From positions 108,133 to 172,132 of the forward strand of contig CAVZRO010000024.1 in assembly GCA_963777625.1 (NCBI GenBank): a DNA stretch of 64,000 nt, given 5' to 3'. The translations under genes and the position numbers were made by a program. Source of the DNA: DATDIC01 sp963777625. Lineage in GTDB: Bacteria; Pseudomonadota; Alphaproteobacteria; Acetobacterales; Acetobacteraceae. The notes below the pieces were generated by a model. The model had not been told where the DNA came from. It saw nothing but the letters and a program-made list of their open reading frames with translations, and ran no database searches. Positions 24,222 through 33,192 of the stretch are shown here, piece after piece (within the stretch, counting starts at the first letter, position 1; every line of letters begins with the position of its first letter).

Positions 24222-25745
24222 GCCCTGATCTGTTCGACGTTGCCGTGATCGGCGGCGGCGTGAACGGGACCGGCATCGCGCGCGATGCCGCCGGGCGCGG
24301 TCTGTCCGTGCTGCTGGTGGAGCAGGACGATCTTGCGAGCGGGACATCCTCGGCCTCCACCAAGCTGATTCATGGCGGCCTGCGATATCTGGAGCGGTAT
24401 GAGTTCCGGCTGGTGCGCGAGGCGCTGGCGGAACGCGAGGTGCTGCTGCGCTCGGCGCCGCACATCATTCGCCCGTTGCGCTTCGTGCTGCCGCATCATG
24501 CCGGCCTGCGGCCCTGGTGGGAGCTGCGGCTGGGCCTGTTCCTCTATGACCATCTCGGCGGCCGGCGAATCCTGCCGGGCACGCGCAGCATCGATCTGCG
24601 ACGCGATCCGGTGGGGGAACCCCTGCAACCTCGGTACGCGAGGGCGTTCGAGTATTCCGATTGCTCGGTGGATGATGCGCGGCTGGTGGTACTGTGCGCG
24701 CGTGACGCGGCCGCGCGCGGCGCCGACATTCGCACGCGAACGCGCTGCACGGCAGTGCGACGGATCGATGGATCGTGGCGCCTGACGCTGCAATCCGGCG
24801 GCGGTTTGCAGGAGATTACCGCGCGCGCGCTGGTGAATGCCGCTGGCCCCTGGGTTTCTCGGGTGCCGAACGAAGCGGTCGGGCATCATGCCCGGTCCCG
24901 CGTGCGGCTGGTGAAGGGCAGCCACATCGTGGTGCGACGCCTGTACCAGCACGACCGTGCTTACATCTTCCAGAATGCCGATGGCCGCATCTGCTTCGCG
25001 ATCCCCTATCAATCCGATTTCACCCTGATCGGCACCACCGACGAAGACTATTCCGGCGATCCCGCCGACGTGGCGATCACGGCCGCCGAGCAAGCATACC
25101 TGCTTGCAGCGGTCAGCGAGTATCTCCGCCAGCCGGTGACGTCGGCGGACATCGTGTGGCGGTATGCGGGTGTGCGTCCGCTGCGGGACGACGGCACGAG
25201 CAAGGCGCAGGACGCGACGCGGGACTACGTGCTGGAGCTCGATGCGCCGGACGGGCTGCCGCCGCTGCTGACTGTGTTCGGCGGCAAGATCACCACGTTC
25301 CGCCGGCTGGCGGAGGCGGTGATGATTCGGCTGGCGCCGTTCTTTCCTGGTCTGCCGCGTGGCTGGACGGCGGAGGCACCGTTGCCGGGGGGTGATTTCG
25401 TGTGGAACGATATCGTTGCTTTGCAGGCTGGCCTGCAAAGCCGGTATCCGTTCCTGACGGAACGGACGGCGTGCCGCCTGATCCACAGCTATGGTACGCT
25501 GGCCGCCGACATGCTGGGTGATGCGCGTGCGGCGAGGGATCTCGGAGGCAACTTCGGTGCCGATCTGAGCGAACGTGAGGTGGAGTGGCTGTGCCGTACC
25601 GAATGGGCGCGGACGGCGCCGGACATTATATGGCGGCGCAGCAAGCTCGGGCTGCGGATGGATACTGGCGAGACGAACTCGGTTGTCCGATTGGCTGGCG
25701 GCGCGGGTCGCAACGCCACGTCCGGCCCGCGCGGGTTTGGTTTAG
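24218..25745 (+). pseudogene. glpD: Aerobic glycerol-3-phosphate dehydrogenase, frameshifted near the 3' end
   Basis: FAD-dependent enzyme oxidising glycerol 3-phosphate to dihydroxyacetone phosphate and feeding quinone. AVIGGGVNGTGIARDAAGRG (FAD), SSASTKLIHGGLRYLE, GSHIVVRRLY and FGGKITTFRRLAEA are all conserved. After RRSKLGLRM at about 25665 the expected ending (TRLSDWLAARVATPRPAR) appears one frame away, as if one base had been added near 25672-25679; corrected, the protein has 508 residues and stops at 25745. Uncorrected, the frame runs to 26107, antisense through the PEP-CTERM gene. The corrected stop overlaps that gene's stop by 2 bp, which favours the correction. Confidence 0.82.
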
Positions 25746-26479
25746 CCGGCGGCCCGAGCCGGGCGCCTGGGCCCCTGCCGACGTATCGCCGCGGCCGCCA
25801 GCAGGCCGGTGCTCAGCAGCAGGAGGGAAGGCGGTTCGGGAACCGCGAGACTGGGCAAGGTTCCTCCGATGGAGAAGTTGGGGGTGTCGCCGGCGATGGC
25901 GGCGTTGAGGTCATCGACTGCGTTGGCGTTCAGCGCGAGCTGCGAGGTGCCAAGGTTCAGCCCGGTCACCGGCAGGCTGTAGCTGCCATAGCTGAGGCCG
26001 GAGCCCAGGTCGTCATAGATCGCCGCGCTCGTTCCACCGACTGCATCGAGCACGGCGGCAGGCGTGGAAACGTCGTAGAGCGTGTATTGCAGACTGGGTT
26101 GTCCTGAATCCGACATGCTCATGAAATTGGTCAGGGTCAGGCTGGCGCCGGTGACGGTCTGTCCGCGCAGGCCGGAAATGTCGAAGGTGAAGAAGTCGCG
26201 CAGCGATTGCGGGCTGCTGTCACCGAGCGGATTGCCGACAAAATAATCGTCGTTGCCGACGGAGTTGGGCATCGTGGCGCTCCACCAGCCCTGGTTGTCA
26301 TCGGTGGTCAGCACCGCACTGCCCCCACTGGCGAGACTTACAGCCAGCGATTCGTTGCCATCGTCGTAACTGAAACCAAAGAGGTATTCCATCGCGTCGG
26401 CGTGGCCGCACAGGGTCAGGCTGAGGGCGACCATGGCGGCGGCAATGATCTTGGGTCCGGCTGAAATCGGTCGTGTCAT
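25742..26479 (-). CDS. PEP-CTERM sorting-domain exported protein
   Basis: A 245-residue secreted protein. An N-terminal signal peptide (IIAAAMVALSLTLCGHADA) is followed by a Ser/Gly/Thr-rich beta domain, with DFFTFDISGLRGQTVTGASL typical of choice-of-anchor PEP-CTERM proteins. The C-terminus carries the sorting signal VPEPPSLLLLSTGLLAAAA followed by basic residues. An exosortase (not in this window) would cleave at PEP and deliver the protein to the envelope or extracellular matrix. It is convergent with glpD. Confidence 0.9.
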   Translation of the reverse strand: MTRPISAGPKIIAAAMVALSLTLCGHADAMEYLFGFSYDDGNESLAVSLASGGSAVLTTDDNQGWWSATMPNSVGNDDYFVGNPLGDSSPQSLRDFFTFDISGLRGQTVTGASLTLTNFMSMSDSGQPSLQYTLYDVSTPAAVLDAVGGTSAAIYDDLGSGLSYGSYSLPVTGLNLGTSQLALNANAVDDLNAAIAGDTPNFSIGGTLPSLAVPEPPSLLLLSTGLLAAAAIRRQGPRRPARAAG

Positions 26480-26514
26480 GGCTACCCTCGTGCGTGCAGT
26501 TCATTGGTCTGCGC

Positions 26515-26669
26515 AATACCAGACCGCAGTGAGGGGTGGCCCAGGTTCGTCATTCCCGCGCATGCGGGACTCCAGGCAAACCCTCGGAATTTCGTGGGCT
26601 CTCGCCTGGATGGCGCTTGCTCGAGCATGACGGAACCTAGGGTCTTCGTCCGTGCGGGTTGGTATAATT
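26515..26669. repeat. Full-length about 155-bp palindromic (REP-like) element
   Basis: Starts aataccagaccgcagtgagg and ends cgtgcgggttggtataatt. Inner parts are cgtcattcccgcgcatgcggg, ctccaggcaaaccctcgga and the complementary gggctctcgcctggatgg. The two halves are imperfect reverse complements, so the whole unit can fold as one long hairpin. It is the most complete copy of the family also found at 5586, 33770 and 55607. Confidence 0.75.
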
Positions 26670-26769
26670 CTTCAGCCCGGGGATAGTAGCAGGTTGTTAA
26701 TGAATCCGGCAGTGATTTTTAGACAAGTCCAGAAAATAGTGCCATTGTATGCAGGACTGCGGGGCACGG

Positions 26770-27066
26770 TCAGAAATCGGTCGGGCTTTGCAGCGCCTCG
26801 TCACGATGGCGCATCGCCAGCAGGTCGCGTTTGCAACCAAGATGACGAGGCGATCCCGGCGCAAAACCGAACCGGTCACAGAATTCGGCATCCTCGGTGT
26901 CGAGTTGCAGCTCGATTGCCCGCTGCTGGTCCGCTCCGGGGCTTGGCAGCACCACCCGACCGGTTTGGAGGCCCCATGACAGCACGGCAACGCCGGCGAG
27001 CACGGGTGGGGCCACCCATAGCCGGGGGAGCAGTGCGGTCAGCAACCCGGAGCACGCGTCGTACAT
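26770..27066 (-). CDS. Small exported or membrane-anchored protein of unknown function
   Basis: A 98-residue protein with a hydrophobic N-terminal helix (LWVAPPVLAGVAVLSWGL) followed by a soluble part containing DAEFCDRFGFAPGSPRHLGC. The pattern of two Cys, FGF and a Pro-Gly pair, then KRDLLAMRHRDE, is like small uncharacterised alphaproteobacterial proteins. No function can be given. The ATG at 27066 has only a weak upstream purine run. The region between it and the repeat at 26669 has no other gene. Confidence 0.55.
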   Translation of the reverse strand: MYDACSGLLTALLPRLWVAPPVLAGVAVLSWGLQTGRVVLPSPGADQQRAIELQLDTEDAEFCDRFGFAPGSPRHLGCKRDLLAMRHRDEALQSPTDF

Positions 27067-27202
27067 TTTTTGTCCCGTGTGTCAGACATTCCGCTCAATT
27101 GGCACGGCCGACGCCTTGCGCGTGTGAGGCAGGTCACTGCGCGGGCCGGCGAAAGGACGCGGCCCGATTTCAACCCGGCCCACCGGCTGCTAAGAAACCG
27201 GC

Positions 27203-27988
27203 ATGCCCGCCAAACCGCGCGTCGCGCTTTTTGTGACCTGCCTGGTCGATCTGTATCGTCCCACCGTCGGGTTCGCGGCGATCAGATTGCTGGAAGACGC
27301 CGGCTGCCTGGTGGAGGTGCCGCGCGCGCAGACGTGTTGCGGTCAGCCTGCCTACAACTCCGGCGACCGCGTCACCACGCGCGATCTGGCCCGCGGCATC
27401 CTCGATACGTTCGGTGGCTACGACTACGTCGTGGTTCCGTCCGGCTCCTGCGCCGGCATGCTGCGCACCCACATGCCGCATTTGTTCGAGGACGATCCGA
27501 ACCTGCGTGGCCGGGCCGACGCGCTCGCCGCCCGCACCTACGAGCTGGTGAGCTTCCTGGTCGATGTGCTGAAGCTGACGACGCTGGCCAGCGCACAGGT
27601 GGACGGGACGGTGACATACCACGACAGTTGCGCCGGCCTGCGTGAACTCGGCATCAAGCAGCAGCCACGCATGCTGCTGAGGTCTGCCGGCATCGACATT
27701 CGCGAAATGGCGGAGCCGGAAATTTGCTGTGGGTTCGGCGGGACGTTCTGCGTGAAATATCCGGACATCTCGGTGCGCATGGCCGCCGACAAGGTGCATG
27801 ACATTGCGGCCACCGGCGCTGGCACGGTGCTGGCGGGCGATCTGGGATGTCTGCTGAATATTGCCGGGCGGATGACGCGGGAAGGGAAGCCGGGCGCGGT
27901 GCGGCATGTCGCGGAGGTGCTGGCGGGCATGAGCGGCGAGGTGCCGCCGATCGGGCAGCCGGCGAATGCCGGCAGCAGGGCAAAATAG
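27203..27988 (+). CDS. Cysteine-rich (Fe-S)-binding protein, LutA/YkgE-like
   Basis: A 261-residue protein with two CCG domains: AQTCCGQPAYNSGD in the first and EICCGFGGTFCVKYP in the second, with YHDSCAGLRELGI between them. This is the LutA (YkgE) subunit pattern of the L-lactate dehydrogenase LutABC, where LutA acts with the iron-sulfur protein LutB. No lutB or lutC gene is adjacent, so it is an orphan copy here; its partner may be elsewhere or it may serve another redox role. The downstream neighbour is a convergent LysR gene. Confidence 0.88.
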   Translation: MPAKPRVALFVTCLVDLYRPTVGFAAIRLLEDAGCLVEVPRAQTCCGQPAYNSGDRVTTRDLARGILDTFGGYDYVVVPSGSCAGMLRTHMPHLFEDDPNLRGRADALAARTYELVSFLVDVLKLTTLASAQVDGTVTYHDSCAGLRELGIKQQPRMLLRSAGIDIREMAEPEICCGFGGTFCVKYPDISVRMAADKVHDIAATGAGTVLAGDLGCLLNIAGRMTREGKPGAVRHVAEVLAGMSGEVPPIGQPANAGSRAK

Positions 27989-28058
27989 CCGGCGAGGATT
28001 GCAGCGTGGCCGGTCCGTGGCGATGCGCGTGCGGTCCCCGGTGGGATGGCGGATGACG

Positions 28059-28956
28059 TCAGGTGCTGGAGTGGGTTCGCAGGCAGTCGAGCGTCTCGAC
28101 CATCGCGCGCATCCCGCGGTCCATGATCTTTTCCCGGCGCAGTACGTAGCCAAGCTGCCGCGTCAGCGCCGGGCGAAGTGGCCGTATCACCGTTGCCGGC
28201 ATGGGATCGCGCAACGCCAGGCGGGGCAGAATGGAGGCGCCCAGCCCGCCGGCAACAATCGCCTTGATCGCCTCGACGCTGCCAAGCTCCATCACCGGAC
28301 GGGGCGTGACGCTGGCGCGCCGGAACCAGGCCTCGATCAGCGCGCGAGTGGCTCCGCCCGACTCGTAGAGCACCAACGGCACGTGCGCCAATTGGGGCGG
28401 CGATAACCGCGCGGTGTCCGGCACCATCGTGGCCGGCAGGATCGCCATCAGTGGATCGGCGAACAGCCGCACCGATGTCAGCGAGCGGCTCAGGGCAGAG
28501 CCCAGCGTAATCAGTGCGATGTCCAGCTCGCCAGCTTCCAGCCGGCGCAGGATATCGGGGGTGTTGCCGGTCGTGATCGTGACTCCCAGTCCGGGCATGC
28601 GCTGCCGCAGCGCCGCCAGCACCGGCGGCAGCAAATGGATGCAGGCGGTGGCGCCGGTTCCCATCCGCACTTCGGCCGTCGCGCCGGTGCGATGCTCGGC
28701 GGCGGCTGCCACCGCGTCCGCCACGGCGGCCTGTGCCCGGCGTGCGGCCGGCAGGATCGCGCTGCCCGCCGCGGTGGCCACCAACCGTCCAGCGGCCCGC
28801 TCCAGCAGGCGGACGCCAAGTGCCCGCTCGAGCTGGCGAAGCTGCTGGCTGGCGGCGGGCTGCGTCAAATTGAGCCGCCGCGCCGCAGCGGATACGCTGC
28901 CGCTGTCGAGTACCGGCGAGAAACATCCGGAGCTGACGCAGGGTCGGCACGGCCAT
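28059..28956 (-). pseudogene. LysR family transcriptional regulator, frameshifted near the N-terminus
   Basis: The expected N-terminus MAVPTLRQLRMFLA starts at 28956. The helix-turn-helix that should follow (VLDSGSVSAAARRLNLTQPAA, SQQLRQLERALG) lies one frame away, as if one extra base were present in ccgg at 28913-28916. The rest is intact, with a normal effector domain (MGTGATACIHLLPPVLAAL; GLGASILPRLALRDP). Corrected length is 298 residues. It is divergent from the GNAT-MFS pair and would be the natural candidate to regulate it. Confidence 0.78.
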
Positions 28957-29088
28957 AACCCAAACTTATTCGAATGCCGTGCAATCAAAAGTTTTTCTTT
29001 CCGCCGTGCGGCCGGCAGGGTGAACTGGCACGGCAATAAATCTGACCTGATCATCCCTCCGCCGGAAAGTTCGCCACCATGCAGCGAA

Positions 29089-29640
29089 ATGCTACCGCCG
29101 CAATCTGTACGGCCCAGTGTCGAGGCGGATATAGCGTCGATCACCGACATCTACGCGCATCACGTGCTGCACGGCAGCGCATCGTTCGAGACGGAGCCGC
29201 CGCCCGCGGTCGAGATGCAGTCGCGCCGGGCCGGCTTGCTGGCGCGTGCGCTTCCGTACCTGGTCGCCGAACAGGAGGGCCGGATCGTCGGATATGCTTA
29301 TGCGGGGCCGTACCGGCCGCGCCCCGCATACTGGAACACGGTCGAGGACACGGTGTATTTGCGGCCGGATGCGGTCGGACAAGGGATTGGCCGGTTGCTG
29401 CTGAGCGAACTGGTGGTCCGGTGCGCCGCACTCGGGCTGCGCCAGATGATCGCGGTGGTAGGCGACAGCGGGAATCTCGCCTCCATCCGCCTGCATGAGC
29501 GATCGGGTTTCCGGCTGGTCGGCGTGCTGCACGCGGTTGGCTACAAGCAGGGCCGATGGCTCGACAGCGTGCTGTTGCAGCGGGCCCTGGGCGATGCGGA
29601 CACGGCCCCGCCAGCGGCGCCCGAGTTTGTCGCCGCATGA
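29089..29640 (+). CDS. GNAT N-acetyltransferase, phosphinothricin acetyltransferase-like
   Basis: A 183-residue acetyl-CoA-dependent N-acetyltransferase. VRPSVEADIASITDIYAHHV opens the GNAT fold. GYAYAGPYRPRPAYWNTVED and VYLRPDAVGQGIGRLLLSEL (acetyl-CoA pyrophosphate loop) and IRLHERSGFRLVG are the characteristic Pat/Bar segments. Homologues acetylate phosphinothricin or methionine sulfone/sulfoximine. Its stop overlaps the MFS start by 4 bp, so acetylation and transport may be coupled. The LysR gene is divergent upstream. Confidence 0.88.
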   Translation: MLPPQSVRPSVEADIASITDIYAHHVLHGSASFETEPPPAVEMQSRRAGLLARALPYLVAEQEGRIVGYAYAGPYRPRPAYWNTVEDTVYLRPDAVGQGIGRLLLSELVVRCAALGLRQMIAVVGDSGNLASIRLHERSGFRLVGVLHAVGYKQGRWLDSVLLQRALGDADTAPPAAPEFVAA

Positions 29641-30813
29641 CGCTGGGACGCCGACTCGCGTTGGTGCTGGGGTTCACGCAGACGCTTGCCTGGGCGACGA
29701 CGTTTTACATGCCCACCGTGGTCGTCGGGCCGGCATCGGGCGGTCTGGGGGAGTTGCCGACGCTGTTGCTGGGCGGCTTTTCGTGGTCGCTGCTGATCGC
29801 CGGACTGGCCTCGCCGCGGGTCGGGCGACGCATCGACCGGCATGGCGGACGCGGTGTGCTTGCTTGCAGCAGTGTGGTGATGGCGGTCGGGCTCGCCATC
29901 ATGGCGGCGTCGCCCAACCTGGCCGGGTGGTGGATTGGCTGGACGGTGATCGGTGCCGGCATGGCGCTCGGGCTGTATGACGCGACCTTTGCAACCATCG
30001 GACGATTGCTGGGCCAGCAGGCGCGGCCGGTGATCGTCGGGGTCACGCTGATGGCGGGGTTCGCGTCAACCGTGGGCTGGCCGATGGGGGTCGGGCTCGT
30101 GCACCTGCTTGGCTGGCGCGGGACCTTGGTGGTTTATGCCGCGATCCAGTTCGGCGTGAACCTGCCGCTGATCCTGTGGCTGGTCCCGCGCGCCGCGCAC
30201 TGTCGCTGCAACGAGTCCGCCGGTTTCGCCGACCGGATCTGCATCCCAGGCAGGGACGGTGGTGCTGATCCTGCTTGCTGCGTTCTTCAGCGTGCGTGCG
30301 GGCATCAGCGCCGTGGTGTCGGTCCACGCGCTGCGGCTGCTGCAAGGGGTGGGCTTGTCGGCGGGTGCCGCGGTGGGCGTGGCAGCCTTGTTCGGGCCGT
30401 CGCAGGTGTTCGGGCGGGTGCTGGAATGGAGCGTGGCGCGGCGGTTCGATCCGTTCGCCACGTCGGTCATGGGTGCGGTGCTGCTGCCGGCCGGTGCGGC
30501 GGCGTTGCTGGCGGGCGCGCCGCCGGTCGCCTTCGCCGTCGGCTACGGCATGAGCAACGGGATCCTGACCATCAGCCGGGGCACCCTACCGATGCATCTG
30601 TTCGGCGCCCGAGGCTACGCGATCCGGCTGGGGCGGCTGGCTTTGCCGGCGCTGCTTGCGCAGGCCGCCGCGCCGACACTCATCACACCGCTGGTGCTGG
30701 CCTGGCCGGCAACGCGCATCTTTGCGGCACTGGGGATCGCGGCGGTGCTGGCGCTGCTGTGCCTGCTGCCACTGCATGTCCTGGCGTCACGGCGGATCGC
30801 GGTTGCCGATTGA
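29637..30813 (+). pseudogene. MFS transporter, frameshifted in the middle
   Basis: The first half (MTLGRRLALVLGFTQTLAWA; six membrane segments) reads in one frame to about LILWLVPRAA near 30190. The second half (ATSPPVSPTGSASQAG linker, then LILLAAFFSVRAGISAVVSV and five or six more segments) is in the next frame and ends at 30813. One extra base near 30190-30200, in the cytoplasmic linker, accounts for this. Corrected length is 391 residues, a normal 12-helix transporter. It overlaps the GNAT gene by 4 bp. Confidence 0.78.
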
Positions 30814-30961
30814 AGCTGGGTCGATCGGGTGCACTGCCGCCGGGCAATGGGATCAAGAGGACGACGCGCAGGCTGGCTCGGCGGATGACGCGTGACGCAA
30901 GCCGTTGTTGCAGGCAATTTCGGTCCGATATCCTGGCCGACATGATGCGGAACCGATTCGC

Positions 30962-31930
30962 ATGACCCAAACTTATCAAACGCGCGTGCTGATCATCGGC
31001 GCCGGCCCGGCGGGCTATACGGCGGCAATCTATGCCGCGCGGGCGAACCTGGCACCGGTTCTGGTGGCGGGGCTGCAGCCGGGCGGTCAGCTCATGATCA
31101 CCACGGATGTCGAGAATTATCCAGGCTTCGCCGACATCATCCAGGGGCCATGGCTGATGGAGCAGATGGCGCGCCAGGCTGAGCAGGTCGGCACGCGCAT
31201 CGTGCAGGACCTGATCGTCGATGTGGATTTCTCCACCCGACCACTGCGCTGTCGCGGCGATTTGGGTGACGTGTTCCTGGCGGATGCGGTGATCATCGCC
31301 ACCGGCGCGCAGGCGCGGTGGTTGGGCATTGCGTCCGAGGAGCGCCTGCAAGGTCGTGGCGTCTCGGCGTGCGCCACCTGCGACGGGTTCTTTTTCCGGG
31401 GGAAATCGGTGGCGGTGGTCGGCGGCGGCAATACCGCGGTGGAGGAGGCGCTCTATCTGACCCATCACGCCGAGCACGTCACGCTGATCCATCGGCGCAA
31501 CGAGCTGCGGGCGGAGAAGATCCTGCAGACGCGGCTGTTCTCGGAGCCGAAGATCAGCGTGGTATGGGACAGCATCGTCGAGGAAATCCTTGGCGGCGGC
31601 CAACCGGAGAGCGTGACCGGTGTGCGGCTGAAGAACGTCAGGACAGACGTTGTCTCCGACCTGGCGGTGGACGGCGTGTTTATCGCCATCGGGCACGTGC
31701 CCAATACCGCGATTTTCGCCGGTCAGGTGCCAATGGATGCTGAGGGGTATATCCGCGTCGTGCCCGGCAGCACGCAGACTTCAATTCCTGGCGTGTTCGC
31801 GGCCGGCGACGTGCAGGACAAGGTGTTCCGTCAGGCGGTTACCGCCGCGGGGACGGGGTGCATGGCGGCTCTGGAGGCGGAAAAGTTCCTGTCCGGGCTG
31901 CATGTTGCCGCCGCGTTGGCGGCCGATTGA
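30962..31930 (+). CDS. trxB: Thioredoxin-disulfide reductase
   Basis: NADPH-dependent flavoprotein reducing thioredoxin, 322 residues. It has VLIIGAGPAGYTAAIYAARA (FAD), the redox pair in SACATCDGFFF (Cys137 and Cys140), NADPH-binding VAVVGGGNTAVEEALYL with HRRNELRAE, and the second FAD motif GVFAAGDVQDKVFRQA. The start at 30962 is chosen because MTQTYQTRV leads straight into the FAD fold; an upstream in-frame start exists. It is followed by a LysR-type regulator on the same strand. Confidence 0.95.
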   Translation: MTQTYQTRVLIIGAGPAGYTAAIYAARANLAPVLVAGLQPGGQLMITTDVENYPGFADIIQGPWLMEQMARQAEQVGTRIVQDLIVDVDFSTRPLRCRGDLGDVFLADAVIIATGAQARWLGIASEERLQGRGVSACATCDGFFFRGKSVAVVGGGNTAVEEALYLTHHAEHVTLIHRRNELRAEKILQTRLFSEPKISVVWDSIVEEILGGGQPESVTGVRLKNVRTDVVSDLAVDGVFIAIGHVPNTAIFAGQVPMDAEGYIRVVPGSTQTSIPGVFAAGDVQDKVFRQAVTAAGTGCMAALEAEKFLSGLHVAAALAAD

Positions 31931-32072
31931 GCCCCGATTGAGCCGGGGAGGCTCGCGACTCGGATGGTTTAGGATTACAACCGGGTTGTATGCGCGCTAC
32001 GCATAGGTAGTTTGTCGGCACAGGCAGGCTGAGCGCGCCGCCGGGCGGGTCTCGGTGGCAGGGGGTGGCTGA

Positions 32073-32960
32073 GTGATCGATTGGGACAAGTTGCGCGTTT
32101 TCCATGCGGTGGCGGAGGCTGGCAGCTTCACGCATGCGGGGGATACGCTGAACCTGAGCCAGTCCGCGGTTTCCCGCCAGATCTCGGCGCTTGAGGAATC
32201 GCTGTCGGTGCCGCTGTTCCACCGCCATGCGCGGGGCCTGATCCTGACGGAGCAGGGCGAGGCGTTGAACCGTACGGTGCGGGAGGTGTTCGCCAAGTTG
32301 GCGATGACCGAGGCCCTGCTGACGGAAAGCAAGGAGAAGCCCGCCGGGCGGCTGAAGGTGACCACCACGGTGGGCTTCGGCGCGACCTGGCTGACGCCGC
32401 GGCTGGCGCAGTTCCTGGAAGCCTATCCGGACGTGTCAATTTCGCTGCTGCTGGACGATCTGGAGCTCGATCTGGCGATGCGCGAGGCGGACGTTGCCAT
32501 CCGCATGCATCCGCCCAAGCAGCCGGACCTGGTGCAACGCCACCTGCTGTCGATGCACTGGATCGTGTGCGCCGCGCCGGACTACCTGAAGCGGCACGGC
32601 GTGCCGCAGCGGGCCGAGGACCTGGATGCACACAGGCTGATTCTGTTCGGCGAGTATCATCCGCCGGTGCCGGACATCAACTGGCTGGCGGAGGTCGGGC
32701 GGCGTCCTGGCAATCCGCGCCGTGCGTTGTTGGCGGTGAACAGCACGCAGGCGATGCTACTGGCGGTCCGCTCTGGCATCGGCATCGGTGCCTTGCCGGA
32801 TTACCTGATGAGCGAGAATCCGGACCTCGTGCACCTTCTGAGCGAGCTGAAGTCACCGGTGGTCGATGTGTATTTCGTCTACCCGGAAGAGCTGCGGAAT
32901 TCCAAGCGGGTCGCCGTGTTCCGCGATTTCCTGCTGGCCCGGCTGGCGGAGATCCACTGA
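32073..32960 (+). CDS. LysR family transcriptional regulator
   Basis: A 295-residue regulator starting with GTG at 32073. The winged-helix domain is KLRVFHAVAEAGSFTHAG and LSQSAVSRQISALEESL. The effector domain is complete, with VSISLLLDDLELDLAMREA, VQRHLLSMHWIVCA and MLLAVRSGIGIGALPDYLM. It sits 142 bp after trxB on the same strand and has no obvious divergent target. The ligand is unknown. Confidence 0.93.
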   Translation: MIDWDKLRVFHAVAEAGSFTHAGDTLNLSQSAVSRQISALEESLSVPLFHRHARGLILTEQGEALNRTVREVFAKLAMTEALLTESKEKPAGRLKVTTTVGFGATWLTPRLAQFLEAYPDVSISLLLDDLELDLAMREADVAIRMHPPKQPDLVQRHLLSMHWIVCAAPDYLKRHGVPQRAEDLDAHRLILFGEYHPPVPDINWLAEVGRRPGNPRRALLAVNSTQAMLLAVRSGIGIGALPDYLMSENPDLVHLLSELKSPVVDVYFVYPEELRNSKRVAVFRDFLLARLAEIH

Positions 32961-33019
32961 GGATCGTTCGACCGTGAAGTGGTTTGCGGCATGCGCGAAC
33001 GGCATGGCGGCATCCGACT

Positions 33020-33192
33020 TTTTGTAGGTGGAAATTCTCTAATCCAGGAATTAGTTTATTGCCACTGGTTACGGCGGGTCCTTCCGCCAGTCTTCCGGTC
33101 GTTTGGCCGGAAAGGGGTCGAGAGACCCCTGCGTCTCCCAGACGTGAAGCCTCCCTGTTACTTGCCCTCGGCCTAACGGCCGAGGGCTTTTT
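33020..33192 (+). ncRNA. Candidate structured small RNA ending in an intrinsic terminator
   Basis: The gap after the LysR gene has no protein-like frame but holds a chain of hairpins: ctaatccaggaattag (33039-33054), ggcgggtccttccgcc, ttccggtcgtttggccggaa, aggggtcgagagacccct with a GAGA loop, and gcgtctcccagacgt. It then has a single-stranded gaagcctccctgtt and a strong terminator. The order of compact stems, the unpaired pyrimidine stretch and the terminator resemble a trans-acting sRNA. No Rfam family is recognised and no clear promoter is visible, so this is a candidate only. Confidence 0.38.
33164..33192 (+). terminator. Rho-independent terminator
   Basis: Perfect 10-bp stem gccctcggcc (33164-33173) and ggccgagggc (33178-33187) with loop taac, followed directly by ttttta. 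It is the clearest intrinsic terminator in the window. The opposite strand also ends here, since the corrected GH5 frame stops at 33191, so it may serve both directions. Confidence 0.85.

Noticed and set aside
24218..26107. glpD as a 629-residue protein with a new C-terminal domain
   Set aside because: The extra part is antisense to a clear PEP-CTERM gene and has no domain-like composition; a one-base correction gives a normal ending.
26652..27236. 194-codon plus-strand frame
   Set aside because: It runs antisense to the more protein-like 98-residue frame and into the LutA-like gene in a different frame.
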